Shown here: positions 15,034 through 23,608 of the stretch, piece by piece
Layout: each line of letters starts with the position of its first letter
Position numbering within the stretch: position 1 is the first letter of the stretch
Assembly (NCBI GenBank): GCA_022823945.1
Contig: JAJEBK010000032.1
Coordinates: 124,001-188,000, forward strand
Direction of reading: 5' to 3'
DNA from: Anaerolineae bacterium
GTDB taxonomy: Bacteria; Chloroflexota; Anaerolineae; Aggregatilineales; Phototrophicaceae
DNA length: 64,000 nt
Position numbers and translations under genes: made by a program
Notes under the pieces: generated by a model
Database searches by the model: none
The model's input: the letters and a program-made list of their open reading frames with translations, nothing else
What the model was told of the DNA's origin: nothing

Positions 15034-16680
15034 ATGCTGCTAAACCGAACACACAGCCTCACAATTGAAGAAATCCGCAAGCTGTCGCTGCCCTTGAGCG
15101 CCCGCATCATTTCTGGCGAGGGCTTGCTCGACCAGCCGGTAGCCTGGACGACGATCATCTATCCCGAAGACGATATTGACGCCAAGTTCGTGCAAAAGCG
15201 CGAACTCATCTTGATTGCGCCAGTGAGCAATCCATCCAAAGCGCATAGCGATATCGAGTTACTCCAGTGGGCGGTGCGGGTTGGCGCGGCTGGTGTGGCG
15301 GTATATGGCGAGATGAGCGGAACAGCGTTGGCGGAGGCGAAGGCGCAAAACTTGCCGGTGCTGGCGCTGGCTGACGACATGCGCATTCGCGAAGTCGAAC
15401 GCACGATCGTGAGCCTGCTGGTCGACCGCAAAGGGCAGATCGAAAGACGCGGCACACAGATTTATCGTCAACTCACGCAGATCTCATCGCGCAACGAAGG
15501 CATGGACGGGCTGCTGGCGGCAATGGCGCGCTTGAGCAAGAAGAATGTCATCGTGCACGACAAGCGCCTGCATCCTATCTCACAAAAGCTGCAGCCAGAA
15601 TTCGTCGGCGTCTGGGACGACATCGAGTTCTTCCTCAAAAAACAAGACAACCTGCCCGTCGAGTTGCACGACCGCCACCGTGTTGTCGAGGTCGACCCGC
15701 CGGTGCTGCTGCAAGCGCTGCCCGTGTCTGGCGTGGCCCGGCTGATCGCGCCGATCATCACCAGCAATCTCGGGCGCGGATATCTATCCATTATTGGGCG
15801 CGAACGCGAACTGGACGAGATTGACCAGCTGATTTGTGAACACGGGGCGGCAGCTTGCGCGCTGGAAATGGCAAAGCAGAAAGCCGTCAACGAAACAGAA
15901 AAACGCCTGCGCGGCACCTTTCTGGACCGGCTGCTGCTGGGCGATGTCAGCCCGCAAGAAGCTATCCGCCAGGGCGAACGCTTCCAGCATGACATGACTC
16001 GCACGCATGTGGCTTTTGTGCTGGCTTGGCGCGGCGCGAGCAAACCATCATTGCGCCGGCTGGAAACGATCGTCAATACCACCATTGCCGCCGAGGCCGC
16101 CGCAGCCCTGGTCTGGATCCGCGAACGCGAGCGCGAAGTCGTCGTCTTCCACGCAACCGATTACAAGAATCCCATCGACAACAGCCTGGCGCTTGCCGAA
16201 GCCTTCAGCCACGAAATCAGCCGTCAATTTCCACAAAGCCGTGCGGCAATCGGCCTCGGGCAAGTGGCGCGCGATGTCAATGCCTGGCGCTCCAGCTATC
16301 GCGATGCGGTGCAAGCCAACGAGCTGGCAGTGCGCTTGCAAACTGAAATCCCGCTGTTCATTGGCGACCTGGGCGTGTACCAGTTGATCATGAGCCTGAG
16401 CGACCGCGAAAAACTGAACGACTTCTGCGCGCACACCTTGGGCAAGATAAGCGACTATGACGCCCGCCAAAATGCCGATCTCGTCAAAACCCTGGAAGCG
16501 TTCTTTATCTGCCACGGCAATTTGTCGCAAACGGCAGAATCGCTGATCGTGCATCGCAATACGTTGCTCTATCGCATGAATCGCATCAACGAGATCGCGG
16601 GCATCGACATGAGTCGCCCCGAAACTCGCCTGGCGCTGCATTTGGCGCTCACCATCCGGCGGCTGCTGGGGCTGGAATAG
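15034..16680 (+). CDS. PucR family transcriptional regulator
   Basis: 548 residues. The N-terminal PucR_1 domain (LSARIISGEGLLDQPVAWTT, then IELLQWAVRVGAAGVAVYGE) is followed by a GAF-like middle and a C-terminal helix-turn-helix of the PucR/CdaR type. The latter includes LVKTLEAFFICHGNLSQTAE and VHRNTLLYRMNRINEIAG. Family members control purine catabolism, amino-acid or sugar-acid use. The next gene is glutamate synthase and another PucR protein lies beyond it, so control of nitrogen assimilation is likely but unproven. A palindrome sits in its promoter region. Confidence 0.88.
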   Translation: MLLNRTHSLTIEEIRKLSLPLSARIISGEGLLDQPVAWTTIIYPEDDIDAKFVQKRELILIAPVSNPSKAHSDIELLQWAVRVGAAGVAVYGEMSGTALAEAKAQNLPVLALADDMRIREVERTIVSLLVDRKGQIERRGTQIYRQLTQISSRNEGMDGLLAAMARLSKKNVIVHDKRLHPISQKLQPEFVGVWDDIEFFLKKQDNLPVELHDRHRVVEVDPPVLLQALPVSGVARLIAPIITSNLGRGYLSIIGRERELDEIDQLICEHGAAACALEMAKQKAVNETEKRLRGTFLDRLLLGDVSPQEAIRQGERFQHDMTRTHVAFVLAWRGASKPSLRRLETIVNTTIAAEAAAALVWIREREREVVVFHATDYKNPIDNSLALAEAFSHEISRQFPQSRAAIGLGQVARDVNAWRSSYRDAVQANELAVRLQTEIPLFIGDLGVYQLIMSLSDREKLNDFCAHTLGKISDYDARQNADLVKTLEAFFICHGNLSQTAESLIVHRNTLLYRMNRINEIAGIDMSRPETRLALHLALTIRRLLGLE

Positions 16681-16724
16681 ACAGGTACATGGCGACAGCC
16701 GGCAAGCCGTTCAGCCTTTCCCTA

Positions 16725-16735
16725 TGCAAATTGCA
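16725..16735. promoter_or_regulatory. Small palindrome upstream of the gltB promoter
   Basis: TGCAA-A-TTGCA lies about 46 nt upstream of the -35 box. It shares the TTGC core arms with the palindrome at 14919-14933. It may be an activator site for a PucR protein; evidence is weak. Confidence 0.3.
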
Positions 16736-16781
16736 CAAAGTATTGGCGTATATGTCCATAGTTCCCTCTAAAGCGCGCGAG

Positions 16782-16810
16782 TTGCCGATTCGCCGTCATT
16801 CTGCTAGGAT
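16782..16810 (+). promoter_or_regulatory. Promoter of gltB
   Basis: TTGCCG (16782-16787), a 17-nt spacer and TAGGAT (16805-16810), about 75 nt before the chosen ATG at 16892. Confidence 0.6.
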
Positions 16811-16891
16811 GGGTGTATATATGGTAGAAAGTTGCGCCTCGCATTGCTTACCGGGAATCGCTTTCTGAATATGTACCCCGAAGGACACACC

Positions 16892-19800
16892 ATGAATGCG
16901 CAAATGATGACAGCCGCGGCCGATCCATTCGCAGACTTGCACCCGCTAGACCGTGAGCACCGCGATGCCTGCGCTTTGATTTGCTCTGTGCGCAAGGGCG
17001 GTCAAGCCACGCATGGCAATGTCAAGCGCACGATAGAAGCGTTGACGCGCATGGGCCACCGCACTGGTTACATCAATGGCGAAGGCGATGGCGTCGGCGT
17101 GCTTACCGATATCCCGCGGCAGTTGTGGACGAAGTGGCTGGCTGCGGCTGGTCTGCGCTCTTCCCTGGCGACCGACCGAAACTTCTGGGTGGCGCATGTG
17201 ATGATCCCGGCGCACGACCGCAACCGCGCCCAATACATCGTCGATCAGATTTGCCATCAGGTGAGCGAGGCTGGCTTGCACATCCTCATCGACCGCGCCG
17301 GACGCGTGAACCCGCAAGTGCTGGGACCAAATGCCGAGAAGAACGAGCCGGTATTTTGGCAGATTGCCGGCATCAACGGTCAAGTCCGTTCGGACGAGCT
17401 CGACAGCACATTATTTGAACTGCAAGTGCAGCTGGAGCGGGAGCTGCAAGTGCATTTTCCATCATTTTCCGCGCACAGCGTCGTCTATAAAGTGCAGGGC
17501 ACCATCGAGATCTTGCGCCGCTATTATCCCGAATTGCGCGATCCCGACTATGCCTCGTCAATCACCATGGGGCATGCCCGCTACAGCACAAACACCAACC
17601 CGATATTCGAGCGCGCCCAGCCTTTCAGCCTCATCGGTCACAATGGCGAGTTCAACACCATCTCGCGCTTCCGCCTGGAGTCGGAGATGCTGGATATCCC
17701 CATGGTCGACAACGGCTCCGATTCACAGGATATCGACCGTACCATCTACGCCTTGTGCATGCGCAAAGGCATGGACCTGGTCGAGGCGATGGAGCACATA
17801 TTCCCGCCATTTGAACACGACCTGATCCAGTCTGCCCCCGAAATCCACGAAATGTACGCGGAACTCCGCCAGGCTTTTGGACCATTCGCCCAAGGACCAG
17901 CCGCTGTCGTGGCGCGCCTCGGCGACCAGGCTGTGTTCAGTGTCGATGCGCTGGGCTTGCGCCCGTTATGGTATGGCGAAACTGAAAAAGAACACTTCAT
18001 CACATCCGAGCGCGGCGTCTATGCGCTCGATTCCATGTCTGTCAGCCCCAAACCGATGGCGCCCGGCGAGAAGATCGCCATGCGTGTGCGCAGCGGGCAA
18101 GAAATCAAAGTCATGGACTACCCCGCTATCCAGCAATATGTCTACAGCCGCTATCGCGATCGCCAGCCCGACAGTCCGGCTTCAGGCGGCATCTGGCACT
18201 CCAATGGCGACGGAGCTGCCATGCCGAATATGACCAGCTATCCCATGCACCCGCAGCCCAATGGCGGTGGAATTGGCATGCAAGCGCAAACCGCGCCGGT
18301 CGCCGTGCTGGAACGCACACAAGCAGCGCCAGCGACCGCCGTCAAGCTGCCTTGGACGAACGCGCCTATCAAAACCAATGCGGCTGTCATGTCGGGCTTC
18401 GGCTGGGAACGGTATCATGTCGAGATCGTCAAGGCGTTGTCAGAAAACGGCAAGGAGCAGATCGGCTCGCTGGGCTGGGATGGACCGCTGGCGGCATTGA
18501 GCAATACGCGCGCCAACCTGGCCGATTTCTTCAAAGAAACCATTGCTGTCGTGACTAACCCGTCCATTGACCGGGAACGCGAACAAGCGCAATTTTCATC
18601 GCAGGTGCTGATAGGCTGCCGTCCCGAGATCGCCAGCGGGCGCGATCAGACCGACAGGTTGATCCGCTTGCAGATCCCGCTGCTGCTCGAAGCGCCGCCA
18701 GAATTTTCCGATGCCGAATTGCTGCGCGATATCGCTTCTAAACATGGCACACTGTTGATTGAAGACCTGGCGGAGATGTTCGCCGGCAAGTTGGAATGCC
18801 TGTCGATGGGCTGCCCGGCTGATACCAATGTAGACCAGGCGGTCGAGGCGCTGCAGGCGCGTGCTGTTGACGCCGTGCTATCCGGCGCGCAGTGCATCAT
18901 CCTGGACGATAGCGCAATCGCCGCGGGCGAAGAATTGTATATTGACCCGCTGCTGGCTGTGGCTGCTGTTGATAAAGCGCTGCGCCAAGCCGACCACAAC
19001 CCCAATCTGCGGCGGCGCACCGGGCTGGTTGTGCGTTCTGGCGCGCTGCGAGACTTGCACGACCTCGCGATTTGCCTGAGTCTGGGCGCAAATGCCATCC
19101 TGCCCTATGCCATGTACGCCGTCAGCCTGGGCACTGCGCCGCGCGGCAGTCGCAAACCGCTGATACCCGAAAAAGTGGAAATCGCGCTGGGCAACACGCT
19201 CAAAGCCGTGTACGCGGGCTTGCAAAAAATTACCTCGACTGTTGGCTGTCACGAGCTGCGCGGGTATGGGCACAGCTTCAGTTCGATCGGCTTGTCGCGC
19301 AATATCGCCAACCTGTTGGGCACGCCCAACTACTTCGGATCGACCGGTCGCGGATTGACCTGGGGCATGCTGCATGATGACGCCCAGGCGCGCGCCCAGG
19401 AATTCCGCGGCGAAGTGCGGGCTCGGCTCAAAAATCCCGAGCGCTTTTATCCCAAGATGTGGAAGAAAGCCGAAGCTGTCGCGCATGGCGAACTGGAATT
19501 CGACGAATACACAGAAACGCTCCTGAAGCTGGAAAACCACATGCCGGTGTCGCTGCGCCATGTGCTGGGCCTGAAAGAAAGCGAGCGGGAAATCGCGCCA
19601 GAAGAAGTCGACATCAGCATAGCCGGCTATGACATGCCGGTGCTGATCAGCGCGATGTCTTTCGGCTCGCAGGGTGAGCTGGCTTATCGGTCGTATGCCG
19701 AAGCGGCGCATTTGCTCAATATCATCTGCATGAATGGCGAAGGCGGCGAAGTGCATGACCTGCTGGGCAAACATCCCCGCAATCGCGGTCAGCAGGTGGC

Positions 19801-21598
19801 ATCGGGGCGCTTCGGCGTGAATATCGCCTTTTTGAATGCTGCCGACTACATTGAAATCAAGATCGGCCAAGGCGCAAAACCAGGCGAAGGCGGTCATCTG
19901 CCCGGCTACAAAGTCACTGAGCAGATCGCGGCTGTCCGCAGCACCACGCCGGGCGTCGGCTTGATTTCGCCTAGCAACAACCACGATTTGTATTCCATCG
20001 AAGACCTGGCGCAGTTGATCGACGAGCTTAAGACCGCCAACCCGCACGCGAAGGTATCGGTCAAGCTGCCGGTCGTGCCGGGCATTGGCATCATCGCGGT
20101 GGGCGTGGCAAAAGCGGGCGCAGACATTATCACGATCACGGGCTACACCGGCGGGACGGGGGCGGCGCGCGCGCATGCCCTGCGTCATGTCGGGCTGCCG
20201 GCCGAAATCGGCGTGTGGCTGGCGCATCGCCACTTGATCGAAAGCGGCTTGCGGGATGATGTCGAGCTTTGGGTCGATGGCGGCATGAAAAGTGGGCGCG
20301 ATGTCATCAAGATGGTCTGCCTGGGCGCCAACCGGGTCGGCTTTGCGACGCTGGCTATGGTGGCGGTGGGCTGCACGATTTGCCGCGGCTGCCAGGATGG
20401 CACCTGCCATGTCGGCATCACCACGCATGTCAAAACCGCAGAAGAAGCCGAAAAGCGCAATTTCAAAGCCTTCCGACCATTTGAGGAACGCGGTTCTGCC
20501 CACAGCATTGTCAAAATGTTCGACGAATTGGCAGACGATATTCGCAAGTGGCTGGCGAAAATGGGCATCGGCAACTTGCAAGAGATCGTCGGGCGCGCCG
20601 ACTTGCTCTATCAACGTTCGCATCACGATCGCATTGATTTGGGGGGGCTGCTGAAGTCGGTTCCGCGCGCGCAGAAGACACCCGCCCAGCCCGGTGGCCG
20701 CCGCATCAGCCGCCCGCGCAACACCGTCAGCAAGCAGATCACGGATATCGTCGGTGATTATGTGGCGAGAGGCGATTATGAGCTGACCTACGACGACGAG
20801 CAGGTGATGGCGATGGACCGCGCGCTGGGCACACATCTGGCTGGCGCGATCAAACGCCAGGCTATTCCACAGGCGAATCGTATCCGCGCGATCAACCTCA
20901 GCTTCAGCAATTCCGCTATTCCCGGCAACGGACTGGCCGCCTTCATTGATGACCCCGTCAATGTGCTGGTGGAAGGCGGCGCGCAGGATGGCGTTGGCAA
21001 ATGCGCCGCTGGCAGCAAAGTCGCCATACTCAAAGGCTTGAATCACAACGGACAGCGGCTGGATGGCTCGGTAGGCAAGAGCTTTGCGTATGGCGCGCAG
21101 GGCGGCTTGTTCATCGTGCAGGGCGATGCCGATACCCGCGCCTGCATCCGCATGAGTGGTGCCGATGTCGTCTTCGGTGGCGAAATCCGCGAGCCGCTTA
21201 ATGACGCACTGGGCGGTTTGGGTGCCCGCGCCAACCTCAAGGGCTATGCCTTCGAGTATATGACTTCTGGACGGGCAGTTGTATTGGGCGATCCCGGTCC
21301 CTGGATGTGCGCCGGCATGACCGGCGGCGTCGTTTATCAGCGCGTACAGCCAAAGATGGGCTTGACCATTGACGCGATTCGCAATCGCATCGCCGCGGGC
21401 TCGGTCGTGCAGATTTATCCGCTGGACGACGAAGGCGAAGATGACCTGCGCGAGCTGCTGAATGCCTACATCCGCACGCTGGAAGAGAATCATCAGTCGC
21501 GGGCCGCCGAGCCGCTGTATGCGCTGCTGCGGCGTCCGGGCGATCACTTCGTCAAGATCGCGCCGCCCATGGCGCACAAAATCGTCAACGAAAGCTAG
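16892..21598 (+). CDS. gltB: Glutamate synthase, large subunit
   Basis: 1568 residues; makes two glutamates from glutamine and 2-oxoglutarate. The ATG at 16892 follows GAAGGA and gives a 26-residue propeptide before Cys27, the likely N-terminal nucleophile of the class II amidotransferase domain. GHARYSTNTNP and HNGEFNT confirm this domain. The central and FMN domains follow (HELRGYGHSFSSIGLSRNI). The 3Fe-4S motif CTICRGCQDGTC keeps the C-x5-C-x4-C spacing. The GXGXG domain closes the protein (GQRLDGSVGKSFAYGAQGG). Residues of about 416-500 form a Pro/Gly/Ala-rich insert at the end of the amidotransferase domain that I do not know from standard GltB. No gltD adjoins, so electrons may come from ferredoxin or a distant small subunit. 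Confidence 0.94.
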   Translation: MNAQMMTAAADPFADLHPLDREHRDACALICSVRKGGQATHGNVKRTIEALTRMGHRTGYINGEGDGVGVLTDIPRQLWTKWLAAAGLRSSLATDRNFWVAHVMIPAHDRNRAQYIVDQICHQVSEAGLHILIDRAGRVNPQVLGPNAEKNEPVFWQIAGINGQVRSDELDSTLFELQVQLERELQVHFPSFSAHSVVYKVQGTIEILRRYYPELRDPDYASSITMGHARYSTNTNPIFERAQPFSLIGHNGEFNTISRFRLESEMLDIPMVDNGSDSQDIDRTIYALCMRKGMDLVEAMEHIFPPFEHDLIQSAPEIHEMYAELRQAFGPFAQGPAAVVARLGDQAVFSVDALGLRPLWYGETEKEHFITSERGVYALDSMSVSPKPMAPGEKIAMRVRSGQEIKVMDYPAIQQYVYSRYRDRQPDSPASGGIWHSNGDGAAMPNMTSYPMHPQPNGGGIGMQAQTAPVAVLERTQAAPATAVKLPWTNAPIKTNAAVMSGFGWERYHVEIVKALSENGKEQIGSLGWDGPLAALSNTRANLADFFKETIAVVTNPSIDREREQAQFSSQVLIGCRPEIASGRDQTDRLIRLQIPLLLEAPPEFSDAELLRDIASKHGTLLIEDLAEMFAGKLECLSMGCPADTNVDQAVEALQARAVDAVLSGAQCIILDDSAIAAGEELYIDPLLAVAAVDKALRQADHNPNLRRRTGLVVRSGALRDLHDLAICLSLGANAILPYAMYAVSLGTAPRGSRKPLIPEKVEIALGNTLKAVYAGLQKITSTVGCHELRGYGHSFSSIGLSRNIANLLGTPNYFGSTGRGLTWGMLHDDAQARAQEFRGEVRARLKNPERFYPKMWKKAEAVAHGELEFDEYTETLLKLENHMPVSLRHVLGLKESEREIAPEEVDISIAGYDMPVLISAMSFGSQGELAYRSYAEAAHLLNIICMNGEGGEVHDLLGKHPRNRGQQVASGRFGVNIAFLNAADYIEIKIGQGAKPGEGGHLPGYKVTEQIAAVRSTTPGVGLISPSNNHDLYSIEDLAQLIDELKTANPHAKVSVKLPVVPGIGIIAVGVAKAGADIITITGYTGGTGAARAHALRHVGLPAEIGVWLAHRHLIESGLRDDVELWVDGGMKSGRDVIKMVCLGANRVGFATLAMVAVGCTICRGCQDGTCHVGITTHVKTAEEAEKRNFKAFRPFEERGSAHSIVKMFDELADDIRKWLAKMGIGNLQEIVGRADLLYQRSHHDRIDLGGLLKSVPRAQKTPAQPGGRRISRPRNTVSKQITDIVGDYVARGDYELTYDDEQVMAMDRALGTHLAGAIKRQAIPQANRIRAINLSFSNSAIPGNGLAAFIDDPVNVLVEGGAQDGVGKCAAGSKVAILKGLNHNGQRLDGSVGKSFAYGAQGGLFIVQGDADTRACIRMSGADVVFGGEIREPLNDALGGLGARANLKGYAFEYMTSGRAVVLGDPGPWMCAGMTGGVVYQRVQPKMGLTIDAIRNRIAAGSVVQIYPLDDEGEDDLRELLNAYIRTLEENHQSRAAEPLYALLRRPGDHFVKIAPPMAHKIVNES

Positions 21599-21624
21599 AA
21601 AGCCCGCGCACTCCCAAATAGTCG

Positions 21625-21705
21625 TGTAGGGGCGAGGTGCTAACTCGCCTCGATTTTCCATAATCCGTTCCCGGTAGGGGCGAGGCGGTGACTCCCCTAT
21701 AATCC
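21625..21705 (+). repeat. Two TAGGGGCGAG hairpins after gltB
   Basis: TAGGGGCGAG occurs at 21627-21636 and 21676-21685. The first copy forms GGCGAG-gtgctaa-CTCGCC followed by TCGATTTT and could act as a weak terminator for gltB. The second forms AGGGG...CCCCT. They resemble the GAGGGGC hairpin at 4622-4646. Confidence 0.5.
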
Positions 21706-21726
21706 AATATAGCGATTGTTAGGCGT

Positions 21727-23364
21727 TTACTCCGGGATGGTGGCCAATACGCGCTGCGTCTTCAATGCCAGGTGCAAGATGAGGCGGTTATCGGCATCGT
21801 CCAGGTCGAGCTTGGTGAGATCGGCGATGCGCTCCAGCCGGTAGACCAGCGTATTGCGGTGCACATCCAGTTCTTGAGCCGCCCGCGCCAGATTGCCATT
21901 TGCCGCGAAAAAGCCTGTCAAAGTGCGCACCAGCTCGCTGCGTCTGCTGCGGTCGTGCTCTAACAATGGACCCAGGGCATCGACATGAAATTGCTGCAAT
22001 TGTGGCAGATTGCGCTCTTTCAAAGCCAGCAGCAGTTGATAGAGCTTCAGGTCGCCATAGAAAGTGGCAGCTTCGCGCTCGCCCAGTTGATAGGCGATGC
22101 CGATGGCGTTTTTGGCTTCTCGGTAGGCATCGCGCAGAGCGGAAAGTCCCGATACGGTGCGACTGATGCCGGCGGCGACCGGTTCTCGCGGCGCGCGCGT
22201 TGCTAATTGTTCGCGCAGCGACTCGACCAGCGATCGCAGCCTGGACAGGGAGCTGCCGTCGGTGTCGTCAATCGGGTACAGCGCCACGATGGCATCGACA
22301 TAGCTGCCCACAGCGCCTTCCAGTTGACGGCGCGACATGTCATCACGGACGAGCGAAACGAGTGGCTCCAAGGTCCGCGATTGCCCAGATTCGTTGCCCG
22401 CGCGGAATACCACCGCCGCATAGGCCGTCTCAGCCGCGAAACCGGCTTGCTGGGCGCGCACACGCAGCAGATCGTCATCGGCTGGCGTGCCACTAAGCCA
22501 CATTTGAATCCAGTCGCCGCGCGTTTGTTCGACAGCTGAGGCGATTGCGCGGTTCTTTGCCATTTCAATCGCGCAGACATCGGCACCATAAGTCAGCACC
22601 AGTCGGTCGAACTCTGTCAAGCTGGCAGCGCTATCCACCAGCGAGAGGTAGCCAGCGACGCGCTTTTCAACCTGAAGCACAGTCGTATAACCCAGCGGGC
22701 TGGCGCTGATTACGCCTTGACTGGACGGCGGTTCGTGCCCCAGCCAATGTTGAAAATCGGCGAGTTGCGCGGCAGTTTGCGTTTGCCCGTTGTAGCTGCG
22801 GCGTCCGACATAGGGCAGCGCCTGGGCGATTAACAGACCAGACCCATCATGCGCGACCAGCGCTTTGCCAGTCGAACGCGACATCACCTGCAGCAGGCTG
22901 GGCAAATCACGATTTTCGGCAGCCAGACGCGTCAGTTGCCGCTGGATTTCGATTGCGCGCTCGGTCAACCGTGCCGACTGATTGAGAATCAGCGAATTCA
23001 CTGCGCGCTCGACCGTGGTCAAGCTGGTATCTGCGGGGACATTCAACAGCGACACGCCGCATTCATTGGCTGCCTGGATGGCTTCCGATTTTGCCGCGCC
23101 AGTCGCCAGCACCGCATTCACACCGACCGCGACCAACTGGCGCAGCACGCTGGCCAAGGTCAGCCGGCTGTCAAAGCTGCGCAGCACATCCATCGATACC
23201 AGCGCCAGCTCGCCCCCATAGATATCCGGGAAGACCGGTGGCTGCGCGCGGATCGTAACCGCCCAATTGACTTGCGTTTCCGGGTCGCCAGCGACCAGAT
23301 TTGCGCCAAGCGGCAGCGAATACCGCAGCAAAGATTGCAAGGTGGCTGTATTTTTGTCCGACAT
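21727..23364 (-). CDS. PucR family transcriptional regulator (second copy)
   Basis: 545 residues from the ATG at 23364, chosen because AGGAT precedes it; a GTG 39 nt further up lacks a ribosome-binding site. The plan is the same as the protein at 15.0 kb: an N-terminal PucR_1 domain, a GAF-like centre (STGKALVAHDGSGLLIAQAL), and a C-terminal helix-turn-helix (ELVRTLTGFFAANGNLARAA, LDVHRNTLVYRLERIADLTK). It is convergent with gltB. The two PucR proteins are paralogues and may bind related sites around gltB; the effector is unknown. Confidence 0.88.
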   Translation of the reverse strand: MSDKNTATLQSLLRYSLPLGANLVAGDPETQVNWAVTIRAQPPVFPDIYGGELALVSMDVLRSFDSRLTLASVLRQLVAVGVNAVLATGAAKSEAIQAANECGVSLLNVPADTSLTTVERAVNSLILNQSARLTERAIEIQRQLTRLAAENRDLPSLLQVMSRSTGKALVAHDGSGLLIAQALPYVGRRSYNGQTQTAAQLADFQHWLGHEPPSSQGVISASPLGYTTVLQVEKRVAGYLSLVDSAASLTEFDRLVLTYGADVCAIEMAKNRAIASAVEQTRGDWIQMWLSGTPADDDLLRVRAQQAGFAAETAYAAVVFRAGNESGQSRTLEPLVSLVRDDMSRRQLEGAVGSYVDAIVALYPIDDTDGSSLSRLRSLVESLREQLATRAPREPVAAGISRTVSGLSALRDAYREAKNAIGIAYQLGEREAATFYGDLKLYQLLLALKERNLPQLQQFHVDALGPLLEHDRSRRSELVRTLTGFFAANGNLARAAQELDVHRNTLVYRLERIADLTKLDLDDADNRLILHLALKTQRVLATIPE

Positions 23365-23464
23365 GACCAAATCCTGGATATTTATCGGCCAGTGCTGGCG
23401 CACACAATGCCATTAACCATTTGGCTTTGTTCGCGATGGTCGGCAGATTTGTACAATATCGACA

Positions 23465-23492
23465 ACTATAGCACAGCGGGAATTGTCTGCAA
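23465..23492 (-). promoter_or_regulatory. Promoter of the second pucR-type gene
   Basis: Minus strand TTGCAG (23487-23492), a 16-nt spacer and TATAGT (23465-23470). Just downstream, TTGTCGATATTGTACAA (about 23448-23464) contains an imperfect inverted repeat placed over the expected start and could be an operator. Confidence 0.55.
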
Positions 23493-23513
23493 GAGCAGTT
23501 GATGGCAACAATG

Positions 23514-23545
23514 GCGCATTCGATTAGGAGAATTAGCTAATGCGC
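23514..23545. repeat. Hairpin between the second pucR gene and ileS
   Basis: GCGCATT and AATGCGC, 7 nt each, enclose an 18-nt loop. No T-run follows on either strand, so it is not a standard terminator. The rest of 23365-23608 holds only the promoter above. Confidence 0.35.
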
Positions 23546-23608
23546 TACTCCACATCGTCATTCCAAAAAAGGGGGGCATCTTGCGCGCAAACAAGCAGCG
23601 GAGGAGAA

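Noticed and set aside
18878..21661. A 927-residue open frame antisense to gltB
   Set aside because: It lies wholly opposite a gene with strong motifs throughout. Its composition (His, Arg, Gln, Ala rich) is typical of antisense frames in GC-rich DNA, and no domain is recognisable.
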